64,000 bases of DNA, from contig CBDCCY010000001.1 in assembly GCA_965215155.1 (NCBI GenBank), positions 2,108,001 to 2,172,000 on the forward strand, read 5' to 3'. The translations under genes and the position numbers were made by a program. Each line of letters opens with the position of its first letter. Positions within the stretch are counted from its first letter, which is position 1. Source of the stretch: JAGWAJ01 sp965215155 (GTDB lineage Bacteria; Acidobacteriota; Vicinamibacteria; Vicinamibacterales; UBA8438). Of the stretch, positions 15,563-23,468 are shown piece by piece. The notes beneath the pieces are model-generated. The model did not search any database. It was given only the letters and a program-made list of their open reading frames with translations, and was not told the DNA's origin.

Positions 15563-18358
15563 CTACGACTCGCCGCAGTGCTCGGCGATGAAGGCGCGCG
15601 CCTCGTCGCGGAGGCGGACGATCTCCGACCACTCGGTTCCGGTCGGGAGCAGGGGGGGGCCGAAGGTGACCGCGATGCGGCCGGGGCGGAGCAGCCACGT
15701 CCCGGCCGGGAAGATGCGGCGGGCGCCCCGAATGGCCACCGGGACCACCGGGCAACCGGCGTCGACGGCGGCGCGGAACGCGCCGAGCCGGAACGGAAGC
15801 AGGCGCGGCACCTCGTCGAACGTCCCCTCCGGGAAGATGCAGACCGGTTCGCCTGCGGACAGCGGCGCCCGGAGGTCCTCGACACCCTCGATCCGCTGTG
15901 CCTGATCGTCCTTCCGGAGCGGGATGTGACCGGCGCGCCGGATGACCAGCCCGAGTACCGGAAGGCGTGCCAGGCGGGCCTTCGCGGCGAAGCGGGCTCC
16001 GGCCGGCAGCACGCTCATCAGCAGCGGCGAGTCGAGGTAGCTCGCGTGGTTGGCGACGAAGACCACGGGGCCGGCGGCCGGGGCGTGCTCACGCCCGGCC
16101 ACCGCAACGCGGCAGCCGGCGAGGACCATCAGGAGACGCGTCCACCGGCCGACGATGCGGTCGACGCCCCTGCCCGCCGCCCCGGCCCGCACGAGGGCCC
16201 ACGCGATCGGCCCCGTCGCCAGCAGGAGCGTGACGACCCAGGCCGTGAAGCAGGCGCGGCCCGCCCGCGAGCACCACTCCACCGCCCCCGCCTTCGCGGT
16301 GGACGCGGCGAGCCGGATCCACTGGCCGGCCGCGCCGCCGCGAGGACGTCGGAGCCGGCCGGTCCGCCACGCCTCGCGCGTGGCCGCACGCCGGATCTTG
16401 CCGCTCGACGTCTTGGCGACGGAGCCCGGGGGCGCCAGCACGATGCGGTCCGGGGCGACGCCGAGCGCGTCGGACACCGCGCGGGTCACGGCGCGCCGCA
16501 GCGCGACGAGCTCGGCCGCGCGGGTGAGCCGGGTCTCCGCCACGATCACGAACCGCTCCGTGCCGCGCTCGGCGTCCGCGGCGCCGAACGCGGCGACGCA
16601 TCCGGCGCGCACGCCCGGAACGGCGGCCGCCGCCGCTTCCGCTTCATGGGGGTAGAGATTGCTGCCGCCCTTGATGATCAGGTCCTTGGACCGTCCGGTG
16701 AGGAAGAGCTCGCCGTCGGCGACGTAGCCGAGGTCGCCGGTGTCGAGCCAGCCATCATCGCTGGCGATCTCGCGCGTCGCGTGCGGGTTGCGGTAGTAGC
16801 CAGTCGTCGCCGACGGCCCCCGGAAGCGGACCCGCCCCTCTCGCCGCTCCGGGGCGCGGGCTCCGGCCGCGTCCACGACCTCGAGCTCGTGTTCGGGGAG
16901 GGCTCGCCCGCAGGAGACGAAGCTCAGCGCCTGCGGATCGGCGGGGGGCGCCGGCACCGCGTGCCCCGAGGACTGGAAGGCCCCGCGTTGGACGCGGTCG
17001 ATGCGCGGCGCCCGGCCGGGGGCGGGCGCGGCCAGCCCGACCGTGCACTCGGCGAGGCCGTAGACGGGGAGCAAGGCTGACGGATCGAGTCCGTAGGGCT
17101 CGAACCGGTCGGCGAAGCGCCGCATCGTCTCGGGCAACACGGCCTCGGAGCCGTTGAGCAGAACGCGCACCGAGCTGAGGTCGAGCCCGTCGAGCTCGCC
17201 GTCCGTGATCCGTGTAGTGCAGAGGTCGAACGCGAAGTTGGGGGCGGGCGAGAGCGTCCCCCGGTGCGCGTCGAGCGCCCGGAGCCAGCGGATCGGCCGC
17301 GACAGGAAGGCGAGGGGCGACATGAGGGCCAGGGGGATCCCGAAGTACAGGGCGCCCAGCCAGGCGCCAATCAGTCCCATGTCGTGGTAGAGCGGCAGCC
17401 AGCTCACGGCGACGTCACCGGGGTCGACCTCGAGCCGCTGCTGGATCGCACGGACGTTGGCGAGGAGGTTCCCGTGCGACAGCAGGACGCCCTTCGGGTG
17501 ACCCGTGCTGCCCGACGTGTACTGGATGAGCGCGGGGTCGTCGGCCGAACCGGCCCGCGGCGGCCGGGGCTCGGCCGCAAGGGCGTCGGCGGCGACGACG
17601 GCGTCCAGCGTCGCCACGCGGCGCCGCAGGAGGCCCGCGAGGCGCTCGACCTCGCGGAAGGTGACCAGCAGGCGGACGCCGGCGTTGTCGAGGATGGCGG
17701 TCTGCCGGGTGGCGTACTCGGCTATCCGGTCGGGGCGGAACGGAGGATAGAGGGGCACGGGCACGCATCCCGCCATGAGGGTGCCGATGAAGGTGGGGAA
17801 GAAGCGCTGCTCCGTGCGCAGCATGATGGCGACGGTGTCGCCGCGCCCGAGGCCGCGCGCGGCGATCCCTCCGGCCACCCGGCTCGCCTCGTTCCAGAGC
17901 CAGCCGTAGCTGAGCGGCGTCTCGCGGCCGTCGTTCTCCCGCAGATGGATGTGCGTGCGGTCCGCGGCGTGCTCGACGTGCCAGGCGAGCGCATCGACGA
18001 CGCTTCGTGCGTCCGCCGGGGACCCGGCCGCGGCGCGCTCCGGCGCCCGCCCGTGCCCTCCCGCCGGCGCGGCGGCGGCGGGCGTCGCATCGGCCGCGGC
18101 GACTCCGGCGGCGAGATCGGACGGTGTCTCGGCATCCGCCAGGACCGCCTCGCCCAGCGGCACCCCGAACGCGCGCTCGAGCCGCACCAGCAACTCCACC
18201 CGTTCGAGGCTGCCGATGCCCAGGTCGCGCTCGAGCGAGTCGCCGGGATCGACGGCCGGGGCGCTCTCCCCGCGCAACTCGCCGACCAGCTCGGCCACGA
18301 CCGCGAGCACGCGTTCCTCGACGCGGGTAACGCCCGGGGTCCGCGACGCTGTCGACAT
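15563..18358 (-). CDS. Fused acyl carrier protein / fatty acyl-AMP ligase / glycerolipid acyltransferase
   Basis: A 931-residue three-part protein. Residues about 10-85 form an acyl carrier domain with the phosphopantetheine serine Ser50 in RDLGIGSLERVELL. Residues about 130-690 are an acyl-AMP ligase: YTSGSTGHPKGVLLSHGN, SWLPLYHDMGLIG, DGWLDTGDLG, and the terminal lysine in KTSSGKIRRAA. After a short hydrophobic stretch (WVVTLLLATGPIAWALV), residues about 740-931 are a PlsC-type acyltransferase with NHASYLD (His771, Asp776) and FPEGT (842-846). The simplest role is activation of a fatty acid, loading on its own carrier, and transfer to a lysophospholipid at the membrane. The ATG at 18358 was chosen because the carrier domain starts there. 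Confidence 0.88.
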   Translation of the reverse strand: MSTASRTPGVTRVEERVLAVVAELVGELRGESAPAVDPGDSLERDLGIGSLERVELLVRLERAFGVPLGEAVLADAETPSDLAAGVAAADATPAAAAPAGGHGRAPERAAAGSPADARSVVDALAWHVEHAADRTHIHLRENDGRETPLSYGWLWNEASRVAGGIAARGLGRGDTVAIMLRTEQRFFPTFIGTLMAGCVPVPLYPPFRPDRIAEYATRQTAILDNAGVRLLVTFREVERLAGLLRRRVATLDAVVAADALAAEPRPPRAGSADDPALIQYTSGSTGHPKGVLLSHGNLLANVRAIQQRLEVDPGDVAVSWLPLYHDMGLIGAWLGALYFGIPLALMSPLAFLSRPIRWLRALDAHRGTLSPAPNFAFDLCTTRITDGELDGLDLSSVRVLLNGSEAVLPETMRRFADRFEPYGLDPSALLPVYGLAECTVGLAAPAPGRAPRIDRVQRGAFQSSGHAVPAPPADPQALSFVSCGRALPEHELEVVDAAGARAPERREGRVRFRGPSATTGYYRNPHATREIASDDGWLDTGDLGYVADGELFLTGRSKDLIIKGGSNLYPHEAEAAAAAVPGVRAGCVAAFGAADAERGTERFVIVAETRLTRAAELVALRRAVTRAVSDALGVAPDRIVLAPPGSVAKTSSGKIRRAATREAWRTGRLRRPRGGAAGQWIRLAASTAKAGAVEWCSRAGRACFTAWVVTLLLATGPIAWALVRAGAAGRGVDRIVGRWTRLLMVLAGCRVAVAGREHAPAAGPVVFVANHASYLDSPLLMSVLPAGARFAAKARLARLPVLGLVIRRAGHIPLRKDDQAQRIEGVEDLRAPLSAGEPVCIFPEGTFDEVPRLLPFRLGAFRAAVDAGCPVVPVAIRGARRIFPAGTWLLRPGRIAVTFGPPLLPTGTEWSEIVRLRDEARAFIAEHCGES

Positions 18359-18482
18359 CCAGACTATTGTCGCCCGTGGCGGCAGGCGTGCGGTCGGCGG
18401 GCCGATCGGGGCGCAGTCCGGCGGTCGGTTCGATCGCGCGACTCGCGCCGCCGGGGAGAGACCACGGTCGGCTGGCGCCGGC

Positions 18483-19091
18483 TTACGGCTCGAGGCGGCG
18501 GATCGTGTGGATGACGACGTTCTCGCGCGGCACGTCGCGCATCCCGTTGACGCGGGTCGTGCGAACGCCCGCGATCTCGTCGACGACGTCCATCCCTTCG
18601 ACGACCCGGCCGAAGACGGCATAGCCGAAGCCGTTGCGGGACCGGTCGCGGTGGTTGAACGACGGGTTGTTGCGGACGTTGATGAAGAACTGCGCGCGCG
18701 CGGAGTTGGGGCTCGCGACCCGGGCCATCGCGATGGTCCCGCGATCGTTGCGCAGGCGGTTCGTCGCCTCGTTGAGGATGCCGCCCCGCAGGCCCTCCAT
18801 GCGGGGCGTATGGTCCTGGTTCAGGCCGCCCCCCTGGATGATCTGGTTGCGGAGCACGCGATGGATGATGGTGCCGTCGTAGTAGCCGGCCAGCACGTAG
18901 GTGAGGAAGTTGACGACCGAGACCGGCGCGTCGGGGCGGAACAGCTCGACCGTGATGTCGCCCATCGAGGTCTCGATGACGACCTGCGGGTTCGGCGGCG
19001 GCTCCTGCGCGCCGGCCGGGAGCGGGGCCGCGACGAGGAGGAGAAGGGCCGTCGCGGTGACGAGAGCCGGTGCGCGTCGCATCCCGGTCAT
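18483..19091 (-). CDS. Exported cyclophilin-type peptidyl-prolyl isomerase (second of a pair)
   Basis: A 202-residue protein with a signal peptide (LVTATALLLLVAAPLPAGAQ) and a cyclophilin domain that catalyses cis-trans isomerisation at proline outside the cytoplasm. Landmarks are IIHRVLRNQIIQGGG, RGTIAMAR, SARAQFFINVRNN and FGYAVFGRVVEGMDVVDEIA. The usual bacterial FHR motif is IHR here, leaving the catalytic Arg in place. The ATG at 19091 overlaps the stop of the upstream paralogue by four bases, so the pair is coupled. The sequence reads as an old duplication of the next gene. Confidence 0.9.
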   Translation of the reverse strand: MTGMRRAPALVTATALLLLVAAPLPAGAQEPPPNPQVVIETSMGDITVELFRPDAPVSVVNFLTYVLAGYYDGTIIHRVLRNQIIQGGGLNQDHTPRMEGLRGGILNEATNRLRNDRGTIAMARVASPNSARAQFFINVRNNPSFNHRDRSRNGFGYAVFGRVVEGMDVVDEIAGVRTTRVNGMRDVPRENVVIHTIRRLEP

Positions 19092-19678
19092 GGATTCCCT
19101 CCCTGGACGGTCACCGAGTTGATGACGACCGGCTCGACCGGCACGTCCTGGTGCGGCCCCTGGCGCGTGGTGCGGACCGCGCCGATGCTGTCCAGCACGT
19201 CGAGCCCGCCGGTGAGGCGCCCGAAGACCGCGTAGCCGAAGCTGCGCGGATCGGTGCCGCGGTGGTTGAGGGTCGGGTTGTCGACGAGGTTGATGAAGAA
19301 CTGGGCGGTCGCGCTGTCGACGACCGGGGTGCGCGCCATCGCGATGGTGCCCCGCTCGTTCGCCAGACCGTTGGTCGCCTCGTTCCGGATCGGCTCGGCG
19401 GTCTCCTTCTCCACCAGGGTCGGTGTGAGACCGCCGCCCTGGATCATGAAGTTGGGGATCACCCGGTGAAAAACCGTGCCCTCGAAGAAGCCGTCCTCGA
19501 CGTAGCGCAGGAAGTTGTCGACCGTGATCGGCGCCTGGTCGCGATAGAGTTCGATCGTCATGTTGCCGAGGCTGGTCTCCATCACGACGATCGGATTGTC
19601 CTGTGCGTCCACCGGGCCAGCGGTTCCGAGAGTCATCGCGGCGACGACCCCCGCGAGTGCGAGCTTGCGCAAAGCCAT
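19088..19678 (-). CDS. Exported cyclophilin-type peptidyl-prolyl isomerase (first of a pair)
   Basis: A 196-residue protein with a signal peptide (ALAGVVAAMTLGTAGPVDAQ) followed by a cyclophilin domain. FHRVIPNFMIQGGG carries the catalytic arginine. RGTIAMAR, ATAQFFINLVDNP and FGYAVFGRL are all conserved. The ATG at 19678 was chosen because the signal peptide begins directly after it. It is the first gene of the coupled PPIase pair and diverges from the large DUF349 gene across a 222-base spacer. Confidence 0.9.
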   Translation of the reverse strand: MALRKLALAGVVAAMTLGTAGPVDAQDNPIVVMETSLGNMTIELYRDQAPITVDNFLRYVEDGFFEGTVFHRVIPNFMIQGGGLTPTLVEKETAEPIRNEATNGLANERGTIAMARTPVVDSATAQFFINLVDNPTLNHRGTDPRSFGYAVFGRLTGGLDVLDSIGAVRTTRQGPHQDVPVEPVVINSVTVQGGNP

Positions 19679-19900
19679 GGCTCTGGCCCCCAGCGGCCGG
19701 GAGCGGCCGCGACGCTTCTGGCATCCAATATGCAGAATCGAGGATCCAAGATCTGGAATCCCTGGTCGGTCCGGGAAACGCGTGAGCGAGGGAACCGACC
19801 GTGAAGTAACGGCTTCCGCAGAGCGGTCGACTCTCACAATGCGGTCCCGAGTATGCATAATACGAAACGCCCTGTCCAGGGACGGCGGGGTGGTTCGCCC
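19679..19900. other. Divergent spacer with short repeats
   Basis: This 222-base spacer between the PPIase pair and the DUF349 gene is AT-richer than its surroundings. Around 19720-19757 it holds imperfect repeats of a 7-8 base unit (AATCGAGG, ATCCAAG, ATCTGG, AATCCC). GGTCGGT near 19770 can pair with ACCGACC near 19797. CATAAT near 19856-19861 may be a -10 box for the rightward gene. No gene was seen. Confidence 0.4.
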
Positions 19901-22900
19901 ATGAAGCTGCTCGACAGATTCCGCTCGCAGCCCGAATGGCGGAGTGACGATCCCTCCGTGCGGGCGAGCGCCGTGCGCGCGCTGACGAACTCGGAGCAGG
20001 ACCTGCTGCTGGAGATCGCCCGCCACGACGACGCCCCGGGAGTGCGGCGCGCGGCGATCGAGCGGCTGACGGATCCGGCGTTGATCGCCGAGCTGCTCGG
20101 AAGCGGCGGCGAGAGCGACCCGGACGTCCTGGCCGCGGCCGTCGCGACGGCGCGCGATCTTCTCATCGGCGCCGCCGATGCGGCCGGGGCGGACGCGGTG
20201 CTGGCCGTCCTGCCGGAGGATCGGGACGTGGCGGCCGTGGCCCGCCTGGCGGTGAGCGAGGCAGTGAGCGAGCGCGCGGTGACCCGCCTGACGGATGCGA
20301 AGGTGCTCGGAGGCGTGGCGCGCCGGGCGAAGCACCCCGAGGTGGCTCGCAAGGCGCTGGAGCGGCTCGCCAATCGGGACGAGCTCCTGACCGTCGTGCT
20401 CAAGGCGGAGAGCAAGACGATTGCCCTGGCCGCCTTCGATCGGTTCTCGGCGGAGGATGCAGGGCTGCCGGAGGAAGCACTGGCCGACATCGCCCGGCGC
20501 GCGGGCCACAAGGCAGTGGCGCGCCGAGCGCGTTCGGAGCTGGCGGGGCGCGAGGGAGCCGCCCCGGAGGCGGCAACGGCGGATCCGGCCAACGCCGTGT
20601 CGCTCTGCGAGGCGGCCGAGGCCCTGGCGGGGACCACGGACCTCGACGCCGGCCGGCGGGAGATCGAGGCCCTCGTGCAGCGGTGGGCGTCGCTCGACGC
20701 ACCGGGCGATGCGGCGGTCGCGGCCCGCTTCGCGGCAGCGCGCCGCGCCGCGGAGGATCGGCTGCTCGAGCTGGACCGAATGACGAGCAGCGCGCGCGCG
20801 GCGGCGGCGCGCCGCGCGGCGGCCGTCGCCCCCTACGTCGCGCTGTGCGAGCGGGTGGAGCGGAGCGACGGGCCGCTCGCGCTCGACCAGCTCCAGGCAG
20901 CGCGCGAGGAATGGAACGCGCTGGCGCCGCCCGTCGCGGGCGACGAGGATGATGGCCGGGCCGCCGAGGTCGAGGCCCTGACCCGGCGGTTCGCAGAGGC
21001 GGCGACGGCGTGCGAGCGCCGGCACCGGGAGTGGGCGTCGCGGCGCGAGCACGTGCAGCACCTCGAGGCGCTCACCAAGGATCTCGAGACGCTCGCGTCG
21101 GCGGGCGACGCGGCGGCCATCCAGGCTCGCTGGCCCGTACTCGACGAGCGCTGGCGCGCCGAGGTCGCACGGCTCGGAGGCGGTGACGGGGCCGGCGATG
21201 CCGAGGTCGTGGAGGCCGTCGCCGCGGTGACCGGGCGGCGCGCGGCGGCGGAGGAGGCGAAGCGCGCGGTGGAGAGCCGGGCGCACGCCGAGGACGACCG
21301 CCGCCGGCGGGATCGGCTCGCGCGCCTCGAACGGCTCGCGGCGCGGGTGGAGGGCGAGGCTGCGAACGAGAAGCTCCAGTTGGCCGACGCGGAACGCCAC
21401 CTGCGCCGGACCCGGCAGGCCCTGGAAGAGGCGGGTCCGCTGCTCGCGGGCGCCGACCGCGCCGCGCTCGGGCGGCGGTTGCGCAACGCCCAGACGGCTC
21501 TACTCGGACGGGTGCGGGAGCTCCGGGACTTCGCCGACTGGCAGCGCTGGGCCAACCTCGGCGTCCAGGAGGAGCTCTGCCGGGAGATGGAGGCACTGGG
21601 CGCGACGATCGGGGCCGCGCCCGATGGCGCGGAGGGTGCCGCCGAGGTGGACGAAGCGGCGCTCGCCCGCAGCTTCCGCGACCTGATCGACCGTTGGCGT
21701 CAGGCCGCGGACGTCCCGAAGGACCGCGGGGAGGATCTGTGGCGGCGCTTCAAGGCAGCGCACGATGTCGTCTATCCACGCTGCGAGGCGTACCTCGAGT
21801 CGCAACGCACGGCCCGCTCGCGCAACCTCGGCGCCCTCGAGGCGCTGGCCGATGAGGCCGAGCGCCTCAGCGAGTCGACCGACTGGATCAAGACGGCCCA
21901 GCGCCTGACGACTCTGCAGGCGGAGTGGAAGGCGCTCGGACCGGTGCCGCGGCGAGAGCAGCGCGCGTTGTGGAAGCGCTTCCACGGCGCGTGCAGCCTG
22001 TTCTTCACGCGTCGCAAGGCCGACCTGGCCGAGCGCAAGAAGGTCTGGGCGAAGAACCTGGAGCAGAAGGAAGCGCTCTGTGCGCGCGTCGAGGCGCTCG
22101 CCGAGGCGACCGACCTGGCGGCCGCGCTCGAAGAGGTGAAGCGGACGCAGCGCGAATGGCGCACGATCGGCGCCGTTCGGCGGTCGAAGTCGGACGCGCT
22201 CTGGGAGCGGTTCCGGGCGGCGTGCGAGGCGGTCGTCGACCGCTCCCGCGAAGGCGAGCGCGCCGCGGCGGGGGCACGGATCGCGGCGCGCGAGGCACTG
22301 TGCGCCGAGTTGGAGGCTCTCCTGCCGCCGCGCGCGTCGACGCCCGCCGCGGCGTCGTCCGCCGCTGCCGCGGAGCCCACTGCGGAGGCGGCCCCTGAGG
22401 TCGAGGCGACTCAGACCGCGCCACCCGATGCGGGGACGGCGGGCGACGTCGAGGGGACTGCAGCGGACGGGGATGGCGTACGGGCGGCGCCGGCGAAGCC
22501 GGCGTCGGATGCCGCCGCCCCCGACGCCCCGCCGGAGCCGTCGGCGGCGGAGCCGGCTGCGTCTCCGGCACCGGCCGCGTCTTCCGAGCCGGCGGCGTCG
22601 GCCGCGTCTTCCGAGCCGGCCGCACCGGCCGCGTCTTCCGAGCCGGCGGCGCAGGCCGCGTCTTCCGAGCCGGCCGCACCGGCCGCGTCTTCCGAGCCGG
22701 CGGCGCAGGCCGCGTCTTCCGAGCCGGCCGCACCGGCCGCGTCTCCGGAGCCGGCCGCATCACCGGCGCCGGCGCCGGATGCCGCTTCTGACGCCCCGGC
22801 GGAGCCGGCTGCGCCTCCGGCGCCGGCGCCGGATGCCGCTTCTGACGCCCCGGCGGAGCCGCCGGCGGCGGAGGCGGCGGCGCCGGCCGCGCCTCCGGAG

Positions 22901-23440
22901 CCGGCCGCGTCAGCGGCACCGGCCATGCCTCCGGCACCGGCCGCGCCGCCTCTGGAGCCGGCCGCGCTGCTCGAGAGGGTTCGGGAGCTCCAGGTCCGCT
23001 GGCGGCAGGCGCCCGAGGTGCCGCCGGACGACCGGCGCCGGCTGTCGGTGCGCTTCGGCCGCGCCGTGGCGCGGCTGGTCGAGGCGCGGCCTGAAGCGTT
23101 CCGCGACACGGATCTCGATCCGGCGCGGCAGTTGAAGCAATTGGAGCGACTGTGCGAGCGCGCCGAAGCGCTCGTCCCGGATGCGCCGGAGACGGCCGCC
23201 AAGGCGTCGCCGGCGGAGCTGCTCGCCCGGCGGTGGCGCGAGCAGCTCGCCAACAACACGATGGGCGTGCGGGTGGACGAGGGTGCGCGCAGGCGCGCGG
23301 CGATGGACGAGATCAAGCGCCTGCAGCTCGAGCGGCGACGTCTCGGCCCGATTCCGGGCGATGCCGCCCGTCAGTTCGGAGCCCGGTTCCAGCGCGCTTG
23401 CGACCGGGCGTTGCAGCGCAACCGGTCCGCCACCACCTGA
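19901..23440 (+). CDS. Large DUF349-repeat protein with Ala/Pro/Glu-rich minisatellite segment
   Basis: A protein of about 1179 residues, mostly alpha-helical. Residues 10-190 look like HEAT-type or repeat helices (APGVRRAAIERLTDPALIAE). The middle holds DUF349-like helical repeats with conserved Trp/Phe, such as WRQAADVPKDRGEDLWRRFK, EWKALGPVPRREQRALWKRF and EWRTIGAVRRSKSDALWERF. Residues about 800-1020 are a low-complexity Ala/Ser/Glu/Pro linker with nine-residue repeats (ASSEPAAPA), followed by one more DUF349-like unit (VRWRQAPEVPPDDRRRLSVR). The ATG at 19901 gives MKLLDRFRSQPEW; an ATG 16 codons upstream (19853) lacks support. DUF349 proteins are poorly characterised, and the coiled-coil character suggests a structural or nucleic-acid-associated role. 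Confidence 0.8.
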   Translation: MKLLDRFRSQPEWRSDDPSVRASAVRALTNSEQDLLLEIARHDDAPGVRRAAIERLTDPALIAELLGSGGESDPDVLAAAVATARDLLIGAADAAGADAVLAVLPEDRDVAAVARLAVSEAVSERAVTRLTDAKVLGGVARRAKHPEVARKALERLANRDELLTVVLKAESKTIALAAFDRFSAEDAGLPEEALADIARRAGHKAVARRARSELAGREGAAPEAATADPANAVSLCEAAEALAGTTDLDAGRREIEALVQRWASLDAPGDAAVAARFAAARRAAEDRLLELDRMTSSARAAAARRAAAVAPYVALCERVERSDGPLALDQLQAAREEWNALAPPVAGDEDDGRAAEVEALTRRFAEAATACERRHREWASRREHVQHLEALTKDLETLASAGDAAAIQARWPVLDERWRAEVARLGGGDGAGDAEVVEAVAAVTGRRAAAEEAKRAVESRAHAEDDRRRRDRLARLERLAARVEGEAANEKLQLADAERHLRRTRQALEEAGPLLAGADRAALGRRLRNAQTALLGRVRELRDFADWQRWANLGVQEELCREMEALGATIGAAPDGAEGAAEVDEAALARSFRDLIDRWRQAADVPKDRGEDLWRRFKAAHDVVYPRCEAYLESQRTARSRNLGALEALADEAERLSESTDWIKTAQRLTTLQAEWKALGPVPRREQRALWKRFHGACSLFFTRRKADLAERKKVWAKNLEQKEALCARVEALAEATDLAAALEEVKRTQREWRTIGAVRRSKSDALWERFRAACEAVVDRSREGERAAAGARIAAREALCAELEALLPPRASTPAAASSAAAAEPTAEAAPEVEATQTAPPDAGTAGDVEGTAADGDGVRAAPAKPASDAAAPDAPPEPSAAEPAASPAPAASSEPAASAASSEPAAPAASSEPAAQAASSEPAAPAASSEPAAQAASSEPAAPAASPEPAASPAPAPDAASDAPAEPAAPPAPAPDAASDAPAEPPAAEAAAPAAPPEPAASAAPAMPPAPAAPPLEPAALLERVRELQVRWRQAPEVPPDDRRRLSVRFGRAVARLVEARPEAFRDTDLDPARQLKQLERLCERAEALVPDAPETAAKASPAELLARRWREQLANNTMGVRVDEGARRRAAMDEIKRLQLERRRLGPIPGDAARQFGARFQRACDRALQRNRSATT
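22577..22765 (+). repeat. 27-bp in-frame tandem repeat
   Basis: At least six near-identical 27-base units begin at 22577, 22604, 22631, 22658, 22685 and 22712, with a degenerate seventh at 22739. Each starts GCGTCTTCCGAGCCGGC and encodes ASSEPAA followed by two residues (SA, PA or QA). Units ending PA and QA alternate, which suggests duplication of a 54-base pair of units. Confidence 0.85.
22763..22870 (+). repeat. 54-bp tandem duplication
   Basis: A segment beginning CCGGCGCCGGCGCCGGATGC at 22763 recurs at 22817, so the period is 54 bases. It encodes PAPAPDAASDAPAEP within the same low-complexity linker of the DUF349 protein. Confidence 0.75.
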
Positions 23441-23468
23441 GGCGCGCCCCGACGGCCGCCACGTTCCC

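Noticed and set aside
22577..22870. CRISPR-like regular repeats
   Set aside because: The units are tandem with no spacers and are multiples of three within one open frame, so this is a coding minisatellite.
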